From Xanthobacter sp. YC-JY1 (lineage in GTDB: Bacteria > Pseudomonadota > Alphaproteobacteria > Rhizobiales > Xanthobacteraceae): a DNA stretch of 64,000 bases. A program made the position numbers and the translations under genes. Position 1 is the first letter of the stretch. Each line of letters starts with the position of its first letter. The stretch spans positions 1,287,001 through 1,351,000 of the forward strand of contig NZ_CP032674.1 of NCBI RefSeq assembly GCF_021730305.1, read 5' to 3'. The notes under the pieces are model-generated. The model made no database searches, was not told where the DNA came from, and saw nothing but the letters and a program-made list of their open reading frames with translations. Shown piece after piece: positions 1 through 12,029 of the stretch.

Positions 1-646
1 TCACAAGGAACAGCGGCAACGCGATGCTGATGAGCACGCCGCCGTCGAACTCCGGCGTCACCCAGACCAGAGCGGAGAGTTCCGGCGCCGGCATCGGGCC
101 GACCGCGCCAAGCCCGAGGGCCGCCCCGATGCCGGCGACGAGCGCCGCCGGCACGGACCAGCTCGGCGCGAGCCGGCGGGTCAGGAAGAAGGCGGCGACC
201 ACCGGCAGGACCAGCGCGGGGCTCTTCACCGCATGTTCGGCCAGCGCCGTGACGAAGCGCACCAGCACGCCCGCGAGCATCGCCGCCGCCACCGCGACGG
301 GAATGCGCGCCACCAGCGTGCCGAGCGGTTTGATCGCCGCGCAGGCCACCATCATCAGTCCCGCCACCAGGAAGGCGCCGGCTGCCCGCTCCATGCCGAT
401 CCCCGCCCCGAAGGCGGCGAGCAGGGCCGCTCCCGGCGTGGACCATGCGGTGATGATGGGCAGGCGGTGGCGGATGGAGAGGAACGCGCTCGATCCCGCC
501 ACGGCGAGGCAGAGCGCCGCGACCCAGGACGACGCCTGCGCCGGGCTCGCCCCCACTGCGGCAGCGGCGGAGAGGATGAGGGCGAGCGTGCCGCCGAAGC
601 CCACGAGGGCGGCGACGAAGGCCGACACGATGGCGGAGACCGGCAC
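1..646 (-). CDS. benE: BenE-type benzoate/H+ symporter, C-terminus beyond window
   Basis: Integral membrane transporter of the BenE (benzoate:proton symporter) family; about 215 N-terminal residues are present and the reading frame runs off the left edge. The conserved opening GFGGTLALILSAA and the SSWVAALCLAVAG region resemble the family, and hydrophobic helices follow throughout. The GTG start at 646 is chosen because GAGGAG lies six bases upstream; a TTG two codons earlier abuts that site. It is not coupled to the beta-lactamase gene, which ends some 45 bases upstream on the same strand. The substrate is inferred from the family only: no aromatic-degradation genes lie in view. Confidence 0.75.
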   Translation of the reverse strand, partial: MPVSAIVSAFVAALVGFGGTLALILSAAAAVGASPAQASSWVAALCLAVAGSSAFLSIRHRLPIITAWSTPGAALLAAFGAGIGMERAAGAFLVAGLMMVACAAIKPLGTLVARIPVAVAAAMLAGVLVRFVTALAEHAVKSPALVLPVVAAFFLTRRLAPSWSVPAALVAGIGAALGLGAVGPMPAPELSALVWVTPEFDGGVLISIALPLFLV

Positions 647-691
647 GCTCAACTCCTCGCCTACATCTTCAGGGGGCCTCCGCCGGCAGGC

Positions 692-1540
692 TCAGGGGAC
701 CTGAGCCGACAGGATCGGGACGAGCGCCGCCAGCGTCTGCCGCCGGGCCACCTGTCCGAGCGATTCGGGGGAAGCCATGTCGAGGGAGGTGTAGCGCACG
801 AAGACGGCGGTGCGGCCGTCCTTCTTCGCAAAGCCCATGAACCAGCCGAACGGCCGCGACCGGTCGATGCCTCCGTCCGGAAAGCGGCCAAAGCCCGAGC
901 CGGTCTTGCCGAATGTCACCCAGCCCGCGGGCTGCTCGTCGATGGCCATGATGCGGATGGTCTCGTCGACGGCATCGGCGGAGACCGGCAGATCGCCCTT
1001 CAGCATGCGGCGCAGGAACTCGATCTGCTCGCGCGGGGAAATGACGAGGGAGGAGGAGATCCAGTAGCGTTTGCCGGGCTCCGCCTCGCCCTTCACGCCG
1101 CCCATATTCTCGTTGCCGTAGGCGAAGATCTTGAGGTAGTGGGCCATCCGCTCGCGGCCGAGCTCGGCGGCCAGCACCTCGGAATACCAGACCACCGAAT
1201 TCTTCATCCAGGAGCGGGGCGTCTGGGGGCCGCGCGTTACCTCCCGTTCGAGGTCGGCGCCGGGCAGGGGCTCATAGACGGGCTTGCTGTCGCTCTTGAG
1301 GATGCCGGCGTCGTAGCCCATCAGCGCCAGCACCACCTTGAAGGTGGAGTTGGGCGGATGCCGCGCGGCGCACAGCCCCTGCTTCGCCAGCACCCGGGCG
1401 CTTTCGAGGTCGGTGACGAGCAGGCAGTCCTCCGCCGCGGCCGCCGGGCGCATTCCGAGGAGCGCCGGGACCAAGGCGAGGGACAAGGTGAGGGCGAGGC
1501 GGGCGAGGGGCGTTCCCGCCCCGGAGCGCGTCCGCCCCAT
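692..1540 (-). CDS. Class D (OXA-type) serine beta-lactamase
   Basis: Predicted periplasmic penicilloyl-serine hydrolase of 282 residues. An N-terminal signal sequence ends near AAAA at about residue 36. Class D landmarks are all present in order: STFK (Ser65 nucleophile, Lys68 to be carbamylated), SVV (115-117), YGN (141-143), the WISSSLVIS-EQIEFL stretch, KTG (212-214) and FGWFMG (231-236). The ATG overlaps the panB stop codon by one base (TGATG), so translation is probably coupled to panB. The closest relatives are likely intrinsic chromosomal OXA enzymes of environmental alphaproteobacteria; no mobile element adjoins it. A BlaR/MecR-type sensor domain is the other possible identity, but there is no membrane sensor region, so a free enzyme is preferred. 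Confidence 0.88.
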   Translation of the reverse strand: MGRTRSGAGTPLARLALTLSLALVPALLGMRPAAAAEDCLLVTDLESARVLAKQGLCAARHPPNSTFKVVLALMGYDAGILKSDSKPVYEPLPGADLEREVTRGPQTPRSWMKNSVVWYSEVLAAELGRERMAHYLKIFAYGNENMGGVKGEAEPGKRYWISSSLVISPREQIEFLRRMLKGDLPVSADAVDETIRIMAIDEQPAGWVTFGKTGSGFGRFPDGGIDRSRPFGWFMGFAKKDGRTAVFVRYTSLDMASPESLGQVARRQTLAALVPILSAQVP

Positions 1541-2382
1541 CAGGAGGCCTTGGCCGGCTTGTCCACCAGACGCGGGGCGTAGGTGTGCTCCTTGGCCGGG
1601 AAGGTGCGGGCGCGCACCTCCTCCGCATAGGTCGCCACCGCCGTCTCGATGTCTGGGCCGAGGTTCGCGTACTTCTTCACGAACTTCGGCACACGGTCGC
1701 CGAGGCCGAGCATGTCTTCCAGCACCAGAATCTGCCCGTCGCAAGCCGGCGAGCCGCCGATGCCAATGGTGGGCGGGGCCACCTCCTCGGTGATGCGGCG
1801 GGCCAGGGGCTCGGCGATGGCCTCAAGCACGATAGAGAAGGCGCCCGCCTCGGCGATGGCGCGGGCGTCATCGAGAATGATCGAGGCCTCGGCATCGTCG
1901 CGGCCGCGCGCCTTGAACGAGCCGAGCGTGTTGATGGCCTGGGGCGTGAGGCCCACATGGCCCATCACCGGCACGCCGCGATCCACCAGGAAGCGAACCG
2001 TCTCGGCCATGCGGCGACCGCCCTCGAGCTTCACCGCGCCGGCGCCGGTTTCCTTGAGCACGCGGGCGGCGGTGTGGAAGGCTTCGGTGGGGCTCGCCTC
2101 GTAGCTGCCGAAGGGCAGGTCCACCACGATGAGCGCGCGCTGCGTGCCACGCACCACCGCGCGGCCGTGCACGATCATCATCTCCACGGTAACGGGGACG
2201 GTGGTCTCCAGCCCGTGCATCACCATGCCGAGGCTGTCGCCGACGAGGATCACGTCCACGTGGCGGTCGAGCAGGCGCGCCGTATGCGCGTGGTAGGAGG
2301 TGAGCGACACGATGGGCTCGCCCCCCTTGCGGGCCTGGATCTCGGGCGCGGTGATGCGGCGGGCATCGGCCTGAATGGACAT
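1540..2382 (-). CDS. panB: 3-methyl-2-oxobutanoate hydroxymethyltransferase
   Basis: Cytoplasmic TIM-barrel enzyme that transfers a hydroxymethyl group from methylenetetrahydrofolate to alpha-ketoisovalerate, giving ketopantoate, the first committed step toward pantothenate and CoA. The 280-residue frame carries the family hallmarks [15 protein letters not shown], the metal-binding [16 protein letters not shown] and MGHVGLTPQ, and is normal in length. The ATG at 2382 is preferred over an upstream in-frame codon because AGAGGA lies six bases before it. panC is not next to it; instead the gene runs with a one-base overlap into a class D beta-lactamase. Confidence 0.95.
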   Translation of the reverse strand: MSIQADARRITAPEIQARKGGEPIVSLTSYHAHTARLLDRHVDVILVGDSLGMVMHGLETTVPVTVEMMIVHGRAVVRGTQRALIVVDLPFGSYEASPTEAFHTAARVLKETGAGAVKLEGGRRMAETVRFLVDRGVPVMGHVGLTPQAINTLGSFKARGRDDAEASIILDDARAIAEAGAFSIVLEAIAEPLARRITEEVAPPTIGIGGSPACDGQILVLEDMLGLGDRVPKFVKKYANLGPDIETAVATYAEEVRARTFPAKEHTYAPRLVDKPAKAS

Positions 2383-2496
2383 GGCGTTCCTCTTGGCTTG
2401 GCCGCCGTCTGGGCTGCGGCCGGGGTCGTTCGCGGCTCCCGGGGGAGCCGTCCTCACCTGTGCGTTATTCTTGTTCCCCTGCGGCTATGGCCGCTT

Positions 2497-3063
2497 CTAC
2501 ATCACCGGCACGCCGACGACGTAGGGATGGAATAGGTAGGCGAGGGCGAGATAGAGCACCAGCCCCCCGCCCACCACCAGCGCGTCACCCGCCCAGTTCT
2601 TCGGCGCCACCGGGGCCGGCAGGTTGCGCCGCTTCAGCGAGATGCGGTCGAACACCGCCCACGCCAGCACCGCGCCGAACAGCACGATGGAGGCGATGTC
2701 GCCGTTGGCGAGGAGGTGTGCCACCGCCCACGTCTTCACACCCACCAGCATGGGGTGCTTGAGCCAGGCCTTCACATGGCTCGGCACATAGGCGGCGACG
2801 ATGGCGATGGCGGCGAACAGCATGAGGAGCAGCGTGAGGTGCCGCATCCCGACCGGCGGATTCCACACCTGCAGCGGACCGGAGGCGCGCCAAAGCGCAT
2901 AGCCATAGGCCGTGAGCAGGAGGCCGGACGCCGCCAGCAGGGAATAGAAGCCCTTGTAGGGACCTTCCCCCAATTGGGCGATGAGGCCGGCGCGCAGGCC
3001 CCTGACAGTCGTCACCAGATGGATGCCGAGGAAGACCACGAGGCCGAGCAGCATCATCACCAT
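2497..3063 (-). CDS. NnrU-family membrane protein
   Basis: Polytopic membrane protein of 188 residues with about five hydrophobic segments. It shows the family features HPMLVGVKTWAVAHLLANGDIASIVLFG and the AYVPSHVKAWLKHP loop, seen in NnrU proteins and related methyltransferase-like membrane proteins. NnrU was named for a role in nitric-oxide metabolism in denitrifiers, but many members lie far from denitrification genes, as here. The first of several clustered ATGs is used; AGGAG lies nine bases upstream. Its specific function is unknown. Confidence 0.85.
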   Translation of the reverse strand: MVMMLLGLVVFLGIHLVTTVRGLRAGLIAQLGEGPYKGFYSLLAASGLLLTAYGYALWRASGPLQVWNPPVGMRHLTLLLMLFAAIAIVAAYVPSHVKAWLKHPMLVGVKTWAVAHLLANGDIASIVLFGAVLAWAVFDRISLKRRNLPAPVAPKNWAGDALVVGGGLVLYLALAYLFHPYVVGVPVM

Positions 3064-3234
3064 GGGGCAGGTCTCCTAAAGGCGCGGACCCGAAACGTCC
3101 GCCGCCGTCGGGCGGACCTTAGTTGGGCTGGAGCCGGATGGAAACGGGCAGCGAGTCCCAGCAGTTGGCGAAGAGCCAATGTCGCTTGGGCGGCATTACC
3201 TTGCGTGCAGTCGCAAGCGTGGCACTATGGCTGA

Positions 3235-5517
<2,283 letters not shown>

Positions 5518-5537
5518 GGGCGAAAGTCCCCTGCATG

Positions 5538-5569
5538 AACACCGGCACGGCTCAGCCCGTGCCGGTGTT
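5538..5569. terminator. Bidirectional hairpin between guaB and ion channel gene
   Basis: Perfect 13-base inverted repeat (AACACCGGCACGG and its complement) around a six-base loop, beginning 20 bases after the guaB stop. The stop codon of the convergent ion-channel gene lies inside the loop. There is no T-run on either side, so it may act as a weak or factor-assisted terminator for both genes. Confidence 0.5.
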
Positions 5570-6010
5570 GCCACCGCGCATCCGGACCACGAATTCCACC
5601 AGGAAGGCCGTGGACCAAGCCACCATCATCGGCCCGATCAGCGATTCGAATCCGGCCACCGCCCGGAAGGACTTGGCGATGGTCACACCGTCGGGGCCGA
5701 GCGTGGTGTAGGTGGAGAGGGAATAATAGATGGCGTCCCGCGGGTCGCCGATCGCGTCGAGCAGCACATAGGCGGCCGCCCAGATGCAGACTTCGGCGAG
5801 ATGCACGAGGCTGAGGCTGAGCACCGTCGCGCTGATGATGACGGCTTCGACGAAGACGTGGTCGGCGTAGACCTTCCCGCTGATCCGGTGGGTGAGGCGC
5901 CGACGGATGACCGTCAGCGAGATCGCGTGGGTGACGACGGTCAGCATCGCCAGCACGATGCAGGTTGCGATCACCGCCAGAACCGCGCCCGAACCTATAT
6001 TTCCATCCAT
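5552..6010 (-). CDS. Two-helix ion channel family protein with atypical pore
   Basis: Small membrane protein of 152 residues: an N-terminal helix (about 8-30), a second helix (about 55-85), a re-entrant pore-like segment and a final helix (about 118-142). The layout matches the Ion_trans_2 family, related to potassium channels. The pore segment reads YYSLSTYTTLGPDG at 96-108 rather than the canonical T-x-G-Y-G-D filter, so ion selectivity cannot be assumed. It converges on guaB and ends inside a shared hairpin. Confidence 0.7.
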   Translation of the reverse strand: MDGNIGSGAVLAVIATCIVLAMLTVVTHAISLTVIRRRLTHRISGKVYADHVFVEAVIISATVLSLSLVHLAEVCIWAAAYVLLDAIGDPRDAIYYSLSTYTTLGPDGVTIAKSFRAVAGFESLIGPMMVAWSTAFLVEFVVRMRGGNTGTG

Positions 6011-6292
6011 GTCCCGAGCCCGATCTCCGTCGCCAAGGGCGTCGCGGCGATCATATCACCGGCGCAATGGCGGACGAGCCGACGCACCGCGAAACTTCGC
6101 TTGCGACGAAGCGTGAGCGAGGTGGCACGGCCCTGAAACCTGACGAAACGGAAGCTTACGATCGGTAACTTGTTCCCACTTCCGCAGCGGGATGCCTAAG
6201 GTTAACGTCGGGGTAGGGGCGGCAGTTGAGGGGACCGGACTGGCACCGCAAGGGGCGCTGGGCGGGCCCAACTCCCTTGGAGCTGCCGTCTC

Positions 6293-7147
6293 ATGCCCGG
6301 ACCCATTCCGCGCGTGGAGTTTGCTGTCGTCGGTGTGCAGAAGGCCGGGACGACGGCGCTTTTCCACTTCCTTTCGCAGCATTCGCGTATCTGTGTACCC
6401 TCCGCCAAGGAGCTGCATTTCTTCGACGACGACACCCGCTGCTGGAACGGTCCGGACTATCGCGACTATCTCAGCCGTTTTCCGCGACGCCGAGGACGCG
6501 TCGCCGGGGAGGCGACCCCCTCGTACATCTGGTGGCCCAATGCGCTGGAGCGTCTTCATGCGCACAATCGCGACGTTAAGGTCATTGCCCTGTTCCGCGA
6601 TCCGGCCGACCGTGCCCATGCCCATTGGCGGATGAGCCGAGCGCGGGGGCTGGAGACGATGGATTTCTCCAATGCCATCCGCGCCGGTCGCAGCCGGCTC
6701 GACGGGCTTGCACCGAACGATGCGCGGCACAGGCATTTTTCGTATGTGGAGCGGGGCTTCTACGGTGCCCAGGCGGAGCGGCTGCTCTCCATCTTTCCGC
6801 GGGCGCAGGTTCTGATGCTGCGGCAGGACGACCTCGCCCTGCGCCATCGCAACACACTCGCGCGCGTGTTCGACTTCCTGGAGCTTGAGCAGGAGCCGGT
6901 CGAGGCGCGCAGTGTGTTCGTCGGCGACACTGCGGCGCCCATGGACGAGGCGGATGCGGCGTATCTCACTGACACCTATGCGGGTGATCTGCCACGCTTC
7001 GCCGGTCTCAGCGGGCTCGATGTCTCGGACTGGCCAACCGCGCGCCGGGCGCCCTGCAAGTCGTCAGGCTCAGGAGGTCACGCGCCGCGGCGGGGGTCCT
7101 TGGGCGGGGTCACATCGATCATGCCGCTGTCGTCCGGCGTCCCGTAG
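6293..7147 (+). CDS. PAPS-dependent sulfotransferase family protein
   Basis: Cytoplasmic sulfotransferase-fold protein of 284 residues. The 5'-phosphosulfate loop is seen as VGVQKAGTTAL near the N-terminus, and the 3'-phosphate-binding motif as LFRDPADRAHAHW. Such enzymes move sulfate from PAPS to sugars, lipids or small molecules. The sequence looks closest to the heparan-sulfate/Nod-factor-like bacterial group, but the acceptor cannot be told. It stands alone, with no PAPS-synthesis or glycosyltransferase neighbours. Its last 70 bases overlap the 3' end of the convergent membrane-protein gene, and the last 40 or so residues look like a read-through tail. Confidence 0.82.
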   Translation: MPGPIPRVEFAVVGVQKAGTTALFHFLSQHSRICVPSAKELHFFDDDTRCWNGPDYRDYLSRFPRRRGRVAGEATPSYIWWPNALERLHAHNRDVKVIALFRDPADRAHAHWRMSRARGLETMDFSNAIRAGRSRLDGLAPNDARHRHFSYVERGFYGAQAERLLSIFPRAQVLMLRQDDLALRHRNTLARVFDFLELEQEPVEARSVFVGDTAAPMDEADAAYLTDTYAGDLPRFAGLSGLDVSDWPTARRAPCKSSGSGGHAPRRGSLGGVTSIMPLSSGVP

Positions 7148-7377
7148 GTGCGCGTCTCGCGCAGGTCGATGACGCGGAAGGAAAAGCCGCCGTCGCGCTT
7201 CATGCCGGGCGCGCGCCCGGTGACGAGGGCATAGACGCCGCCGCCAATGACCAGGGCGGTGATGACGATGCCCGCCACCAGGATGAGTCCGCCCACGAGC
7301 GTGAAGAGGGCGAGGCCGACGAGACCCGCCACCACAAGACCGGCGATGCCGCCGAAGATGTTCACGAGCTGTTTCAT
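7078..7377 (-). CDS. Small membrane protein of unknown function
   Basis: 99-residue protein with a strongly hydrophobic region (about 8-50) able to form two helices, then a polar tail with FRVIDLRETRTYG. I recognise no family. The ATG at 7377 is preferred; a TTG seven codons upstream is the alternative and neither has a convincing ribosome site. The 3' end overlaps the convergent sulfotransferase gene by 70 bases. It lies just downstream of ppx on the same strand, about 100 bases away. Confidence 0.6.
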   Translation of the reverse strand: MKQLVNIFGGIAGLVVAGLVGLALFTLVGGLILVAGIVITALVIGGGVYALVTGRAPGMKRDGGFSFRVIDLRETRTYGTPDDSGMIDVTPPKDPRRGA

Positions 7378-7473
7378 GATTGAAAGACTGCCGGCCAATT
7401 CAGGCGGAAATCCGAGCGGCGCCGCTGCCGTGCGCGCAACCGCTTCGTGACCGACCGGATGGGGGGCGGCGGA

Positions 7474-9066
7474 TCAGTCCGCCGCGCCCTCCTCGTACTG
7501 CTCCAGTGCCGGCTCCCGGCCGATAAGGCGGGCGAGCTGGCGCAGGCGGTTCTGCACCCGCTCGTTGATGAGCGGTACCAGTTGCTTCGGCACGCTCAGG
7601 GCGAGCTGGTCGCCGCGCACCTTCAGCGGCATGCGGGGCAGGATGCCGGGCATGGCGGCGGACAGCACATAGGCCACCCGCATGGCCGCGCCGAGGATGC
7701 GGGCGCGATCCAGCATCCCGGTGGTGACGAGTTCCAGAATGCGAGTGTCGCTCTCGTCGGCACCCAGGCCCACGTGGCGGAAATAGACCGACAGCGCCAC
7801 ATAGGCGCGGCCGGGATGATCGATGCCGGCGAAGGCGGCATGGGCGATCATGTTGAGGCTCTGCTCGCCGCGATAGTCGGGATGGGCGCGCCAGCCCACG
7901 TCCGCCAGCAGGCAGGCGGCGCGGCGCAGGCGGCGCTCTTCCTCCGCTTCTTCCAGCACCGGCGCCGAAGCAAAGAAGCCGTCGGTCCAGGCCACCAGCT
8001 CCTCGCCATGCAAGGGCGAGCGGGAGCGCAGGACGTTCATCTCGGCGGCGGCGATGAGCAGCGGGTCACCGGCGCGCTCGGCTTCCGGCAGCAGCGAATA
8101 GAGCAGGCCCTCGCGCACGCCGAGCGCCGAGATGACCACCTCGGACGGGCGCCCCTGCCGCACGATGTTCTCCAGCACCAGCGCGCCATAGGCCAGAAGT
8201 GGGCGGCGCGCGTCGGAGATCACGTCGATATGGGCCAGCGCCTCGGTGTCGGCGCGATGGACGATGCGGGTGAAGTCCAGTGCCTCGCGGGCCGGTATCA
8301 CGTAACCGTGCATCACATGCAGGGGATAGCCCTTGGTGAACATGTGCAGGCGCGCGAGCGCCCGCCATGTGCCGCCCACCGCATAGAAGGTGCGGCCGGC
8401 GAGGCCTTCCAGAACCTGCGCCTCGGGGATGGTATCGCGGACGATCTTCTCCGCCTTGCGGGTCGAGCGAGAGGACCGGTCCTGCAAGGCGAGGCCGCCC
8501 AAAGGCAGGGTCACCCCGGTGCCGACATAGCCCGCCTTCACGTCCACCAGCTCCAGCGAACCGCCGCCGAGATCGCCGACGATGCCGTCCGGCGCATGGA
8601 CGCCGGCGACGATGCCGCAGGCGGCGAGCTCCGCCTCCCGCTTGCCGGTGAGCAGCTCGATGCGGGTGCCGCAGATGGCCTCGCACTCGGCGATGAAGGC
8701 GGGGCCGTTCTGGGCGTCACGCGCGGCGGCGGTGGCGAGGGCATGGACCTCGCCCACCTGCATCGCATCACAGAGCGCACGAAAGCGCTTCAGCGCGGCG
8801 AAGGCGCGATCGACCGCATCCTGCGGGAGCCGGCCGGTGGAGAGCACCTCCCGGCCGAGCCCGCACAGGGCCTTCTCGTTGAAGACCGGCGTCAGCGCAC
8901 GGTTGAGCCCCTCGTACACCACGAGGCGCACCGAGTTTGAACCGATGTCGATGACGGCAACCGGCGCCCCGTGGGACAGCCGGCCGGGTGCATGCGTCAA
9001 CTCAGCGCCCGCCTCCGCGGCGGACGAAGAGGCTGCGCGGCGAAGAATCCTTGAGAGACTTTCCAC
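7474..9066 (-). CDS. ppx: Exopolyphosphatase / pppGpp phosphohydrolase
   Basis: Hydrolyses terminal phosphates of polyphosphate and possibly pppGpp; ASKHA-fold N-terminal half plus HD-like C-terminal half, 530 residues. The phosphate-binding loops [14 protein letters not shown] and [13 protein letters not shown] are clear. The start at 9066 lies inside the end of ppk (65-base overlap). A TTG at about 9002, preceded by GGAGG eleven bases upstream, is a plausible alternative that would remove the low-complexity first 22 residues and make a TTGA overlap with ppk. Tight spacing implies co-expression of polyphosphate synthesis and breakdown. Confidence 0.92.
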   Translation of the reverse strand: MESLSRILRRAASSSAAEAGAELTHAPGRLSHGAPVAVIDIGSNSVRLVVYEGLNRALTPVFNEKALCGLGREVLSTGRLPQDAVDRAFAALKRFRALCDAMQVGEVHALATAAARDAQNGPAFIAECEAICGTRIELLTGKREAELAACGIVAGVHAPDGIVGDLGGGSLELVDVKAGYVGTGVTLPLGGLALQDRSSRSTRKAEKIVRDTIPEAQVLEGLAGRTFYAVGGTWRALARLHMFTKGYPLHVMHGYVIPAREALDFTRIVHRADTEALAHIDVISDARRPLLAYGALVLENIVRQGRPSEVVISALGVREGLLYSLLPEAERAGDPLLIAAAEMNVLRSRSPLHGEELVAWTDGFFASAPVLEEAEEERRLRRAACLLADVGWRAHPDYRGEQSLNMIAHAAFAGIDHPGRAYVALSVYFRHVGLGADESDTRILELVTTGMLDRARILGAAMRVAYVLSAAMPGILPRMPLKVRGDQLALSVPKQLVPLINERVQNRLRQLARLIGREPALEQYEEGAAD

Positions 9067-11194
9067 GTCCGGACAAGCTCGGATTGGTCATGAAATACTG
9101 ATGGGCGTTGAACGGTTCCTCGCCCGGCGCCGGGACTATGCGTTCCGACGAGCCATCCGGCAAGACGCGCCAGCTCTGCTGGTTGTCGATCAGGTTGGCA
9201 ACCATGATCTGGTCCAGCACCTGCTCGTGCACGGTGGGGTTGGTGATGGGGCACAGGGTCTCGACGCGGCGGTCGAGGTTGCGCGGCATCAGGTCGGCCG
9301 AGGAAATGTAGACGATGGCGTTCGGGCTCGGCAGGCCGTGGCCGCCGCCGAAGCAGTAGATGCGCGAGTGCTCCAGGAAGCGCCCGACGATGGATTTCAC
9401 CCGGATGTTCTCGGACAGCCCGGGAATGCCGGGCCGGAGGCAGCAGATGCCGCGGATGACGCAATCCACCTGAACGCCGGCGGCGCTCGCGGCATAGAGC
9501 GCGTCGATGATCTCGGGATCCACCAGCGAGTTGCACTTCAGCCAGATGGCCGCCGGACGGCCGGCCCGGGCGAACTCGATCTCGTCCGCGATGTGCTTCA
9601 TCAGCCGCGGCTTGAGGAAGGACGGAGACACGGCCATGGCGTCGAGCTCGCCGGGCGTCGCATAGCCGGTGATGAAATTGAAGATGCGGGCCACGTCCTG
9701 GGCGATCACCGGGTCGGCGGTGAAGAAGGAGAGGTCGGTGTAGATGCGCGCCGTGATGGGGTGGTAGTTGCCGGTGCCCACATGCACGTAGGTGGCAAGC
9801 TGGGAGCCTTCCCGGCGTACCGCCATGGAGAGCTTTCCGTGGGTCTTCAGCTCGATGAAGCCGAACACCACCTGCACGCCGGCCCGCTCCAGGTCGCGCG
9901 CCCAGCGGATATTGGCTTCCTCGTCGAAGCGCGCCTTCAGCTCCACCAGCGCCGTCACCGACTTGCCGGCTTCGGCCGCCTCGGCGAGCGCCTTCACGAT
10001 GGGGCTGTCGGAGGAGGTTCGGTAGAGGGTCTGCTTGATGGCGACGACATTGGGGTCGCGGGCGGCCTGGCGCAGAAACTGAACCACCACGTCAAAGGAT
10101 TCATAAGGGTGATGAACGAGAATGTCCTTCTCGCGAATAGCGAGAAAGCAGTCTCCGCCGTGGTCGCGGATGCGCTCGGGAAATCGGGCGTTGTAGGCTT
10201 GGAACTTGAGGTCCGGGCGGTCGACCGAGACGAGCTGGGAAAACTCGTTCAGCGCCAGCACGCCGTCGACCACGAAGATTTCGTCGTCGTTCACGCCGAG
10301 TTCGCGGGCGACGAAGGTGCGCAGCTCTTCCGGCATGGCGGCGTCGGCCTCCATGCGGATCACCTCGCCGTAGCGGCGCTGCTTGAGCGCGGTCTCGAAC
10401 AGGCGGACGAGGTCTTCCGCCTCTTCCTCGATTTCAAGGTCGCTGTCGCGGATGACGCGGAACACACCCTGTCCCTTCACCGCATAGCCGGGGAAGAGCC
10501 GCGCGATGAACAGCCCGATCATCTGCTCCAGCGTCATGAAGCGCAGCGTGCCGGTGCCTTGGTCCGGCAGGCGGATGAAGCGGTCGACCTTGGCGGGGAT
10601 GCGGATGAGCGCGTTCATGCCCCGCCCATCCGACTGGCGGACGAGCTGGAGGGCCAGCGAGAAGCCGAGATTGGGGATGAACGGGAAGGGGTGGGCCGGA
10701 TCGATGGCCAGCGGGGTCAGGACCGGGAAGACATGATTGAGGAAGTGCCGCTCAAGCACCTCCATGTCCTCGGGCGTCCCGTCCGGCCCATCGATCAGCA
10801 CGATGCCGGCTCCGGCGAGGTCGCGCCTGAGCTCGCGCCAGCGACCCTGCTGGTCCGAGATCAGCTGGGCGGCGGCGCTGAGGATGGTGGTCAGCTGCTC
10901 GGAGGGGGTGAGCCCGTCCGGGCTCGGGGTCTGCACGCCCTCGCGCACCTGCTCCTTCAGGCCGGCGACGCGGACCATGAAGAATTCATCGAGGTTGTTG
11001 GCAGAGATGGAGAGGAAGCGCAGCTGCTCCAGCAGGGGATGATTGCGGTTCTCCGCTTCCTCCAGCACGCGGCGGTTGAAGCCGAGCCAGGAAATCTCGC
11101 GGTTGATGAACCGCTGCGACGACTGCGCGAGCGGGCTTTCCACTTCGGAGACGACCTCGGTGTCGGAGAGAGCCACAGCCTCGTTCATTCCCAT
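9002..11194 (-). CDS. ppk: Polyphosphate kinase 1
   Basis: Reversible ATP-dependent polyphosphate synthase, about 730 residues, normal for PPK1. Conserved blocks are seen in order: [19 protein letters not shown] near the N-terminus, [19 protein letters not shown], the KTHGKL active-site stretch, [17 protein letters not shown], and [15 protein letters not shown] near the end. The ATG at 11194 (or the one at 11188) is preferred over a distal in-frame ATG because GGGAG lies just upstream and the family begins near the FINRE motif. It is upstream of, and overlaps, ppx; hdaA ends 100 bases before it on the same strand. Confidence 0.95.
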   Translation of the reverse strand: MGMNEAVALSDTEVVSEVESPLAQSSQRFINREISWLGFNRRVLEEAENRNHPLLEQLRFLSISANNLDEFFMVRVAGLKEQVREGVQTPSPDGLTPSEQLTTILSAAAQLISDQQGRWRELRRDLAGAGIVLIDGPDGTPEDMEVLERHFLNHVFPVLTPLAIDPAHPFPFIPNLGFSLALQLVRQSDGRGMNALIRIPAKVDRFIRLPDQGTGTLRFMTLEQMIGLFIARLFPGYAVKGQGVFRVIRDSDLEIEEEAEDLVRLFETALKQRRYGEVIRMEADAAMPEELRTFVARELGVNDDEIFVVDGVLALNEFSQLVSVDRPDLKFQAYNARFPERIRDHGGDCFLAIREKDILVHHPYESFDVVVQFLRQAARDPNVVAIKQTLYRTSSDSPIVKALAEAAEAGKSVTALVELKARFDEEANIRWARDLERAGVQVVFGFIELKTHGKLSMAVRREGSQLATYVHVGTGNYHPITARIYTDLSFFTADPVIAQDVARIFNFITGYATPGELDAMAVSPSFLKPRLMKHIADEIEFARAGRPAAIWLKCNSLVDPEIIDALYAASAAGVQVDCVIRGICCLRPGIPGLSENIRVKSIVGRFLEHSRIYCFGGGHGLPSPNAIVYISSADLMPRNLDRRVETLCPITNPTVHEQVLDQIMVANLIDNQQSWRVLPDGSSERIVPAPGEEPFNAHQYFMTNPSLSGRGKSLKDSSPRSLFVRRGGGR

Positions 11195-11293
11195 TCGCTC
11201 CCGTCGCTCCCTCATGCCGTATTGGCGGAAACCGGCCGGACCATGGCTGGCTTGGATGACCACTCTATGACATTGGCCGGCCGTGCGCGCTCC

Positions 11294-12025
11294 TCAATCG
11301 TCCGCGTCCGGATCGGCCCCGGCGTGGGCCGCGTCCGTCGGGCCGCCGGCCGCCAGCACCTGGGCGGCGAGGGCGCGGGTCACCGGCCGCCGGGCGGCCA
11401 GCGCAGCCTGATCGAGCGCCTCGACGATGCGCTGGGCGCCGGCCACCGAGCGCGGGATACGCAGCAGCAGATATTGCACGGTCGCCTCGTCCACTGCGAG
11501 CTGGCGGTCGGCGAACAGCTTCACCAGCACGGCCGCGAGCAGGGAATCGTCCGCCGGGGCGATCTCGAACACCGGGATGGCCCGCAGCCGGGAAGCGAGG
11601 TCGGCAGTGGCCAGGGTGAAGCCGGAGGGCGGCGTGCGCGCGGTCATCAGCAGGTAGGCCTGCTGCTCGCGGGCGAGATTGAGCAGGTGGAAGAGGGCCG
11701 GCTCGCTGAAGGTGGCCGGGTCGAGGTCCTCCAGCACCAGCGCGTCGCGGGCGAGGGCCGCCGGCACCGCCTCGCGCACGAGGTCCGAGGCGGCAAGCGT
11801 CAGGGCGCCCGAGCGCTCGGCGAAGATGGCGGCGAGATGGCTCTTGCCCGCGCCTTCCGGGCCGACGAGGCAGGCGACGCGCGACGGCCAGTCGGGGAAG
11901 GCGTCGATCAAGGCCAGCGCTGCAGCATTGCTCGGCGCTGCGAGGAAGTCCTCGCGGCGCAGGGCCGGCTGGTTGGGCAGATCGAGGGGAAGCTGTCGCG
12001 GCGGCTCGGCCGGGGTGCGGGGCAT
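11294..12025 (-). CDS. hdaA: HdaA-type DnaA-homologous replication regulator
   Basis: DnaA-related AAA+ protein of 243 residues lacking the DnaA DNA-binding domain, as in Hda/HdaA, which with the beta clamp promotes ATP hydrolysis by DnaA and prevents re-initiation. The N-terminal RQLPLDLP is a clamp-binding-like motif. Walker A reads GPEGAGKSHL, followed by the DALVLEDLD Walker B region and LASRLRA in the sensor region. It begins five bases after the stop of the AI-2E transporter gene, a conserved pairing in alphaproteobacteria. The start at 12025 places the clamp motif at the N-terminus, as expected. Confidence 0.88.
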   Translation of the reverse strand: MPRTPAEPPRQLPLDLPNQPALRREDFLAAPSNAAALALIDAFPDWPSRVACLVGPEGAGKSHLAAIFAERSGALTLAASDLVREAVPAALARDALVLEDLDPATFSEPALFHLLNLAREQQAYLLMTARTPPSGFTLATADLASRLRAIPVFEIAPADDSLLAAVLVKLFADRQLAVDEATVQYLLLRIPRSVAGAQRIVEALDQAALAARRPVTRALAAQVLAAGGPTDAAHAGADPDADD

Positions 12026-12029
12026 CGGG

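Noticed and set aside
24-704. Plus-strand open frames at the left edge
   Set aside because: Opposite a transporter with clear BenE features; Ala/Arg/Ser-rich shadow.
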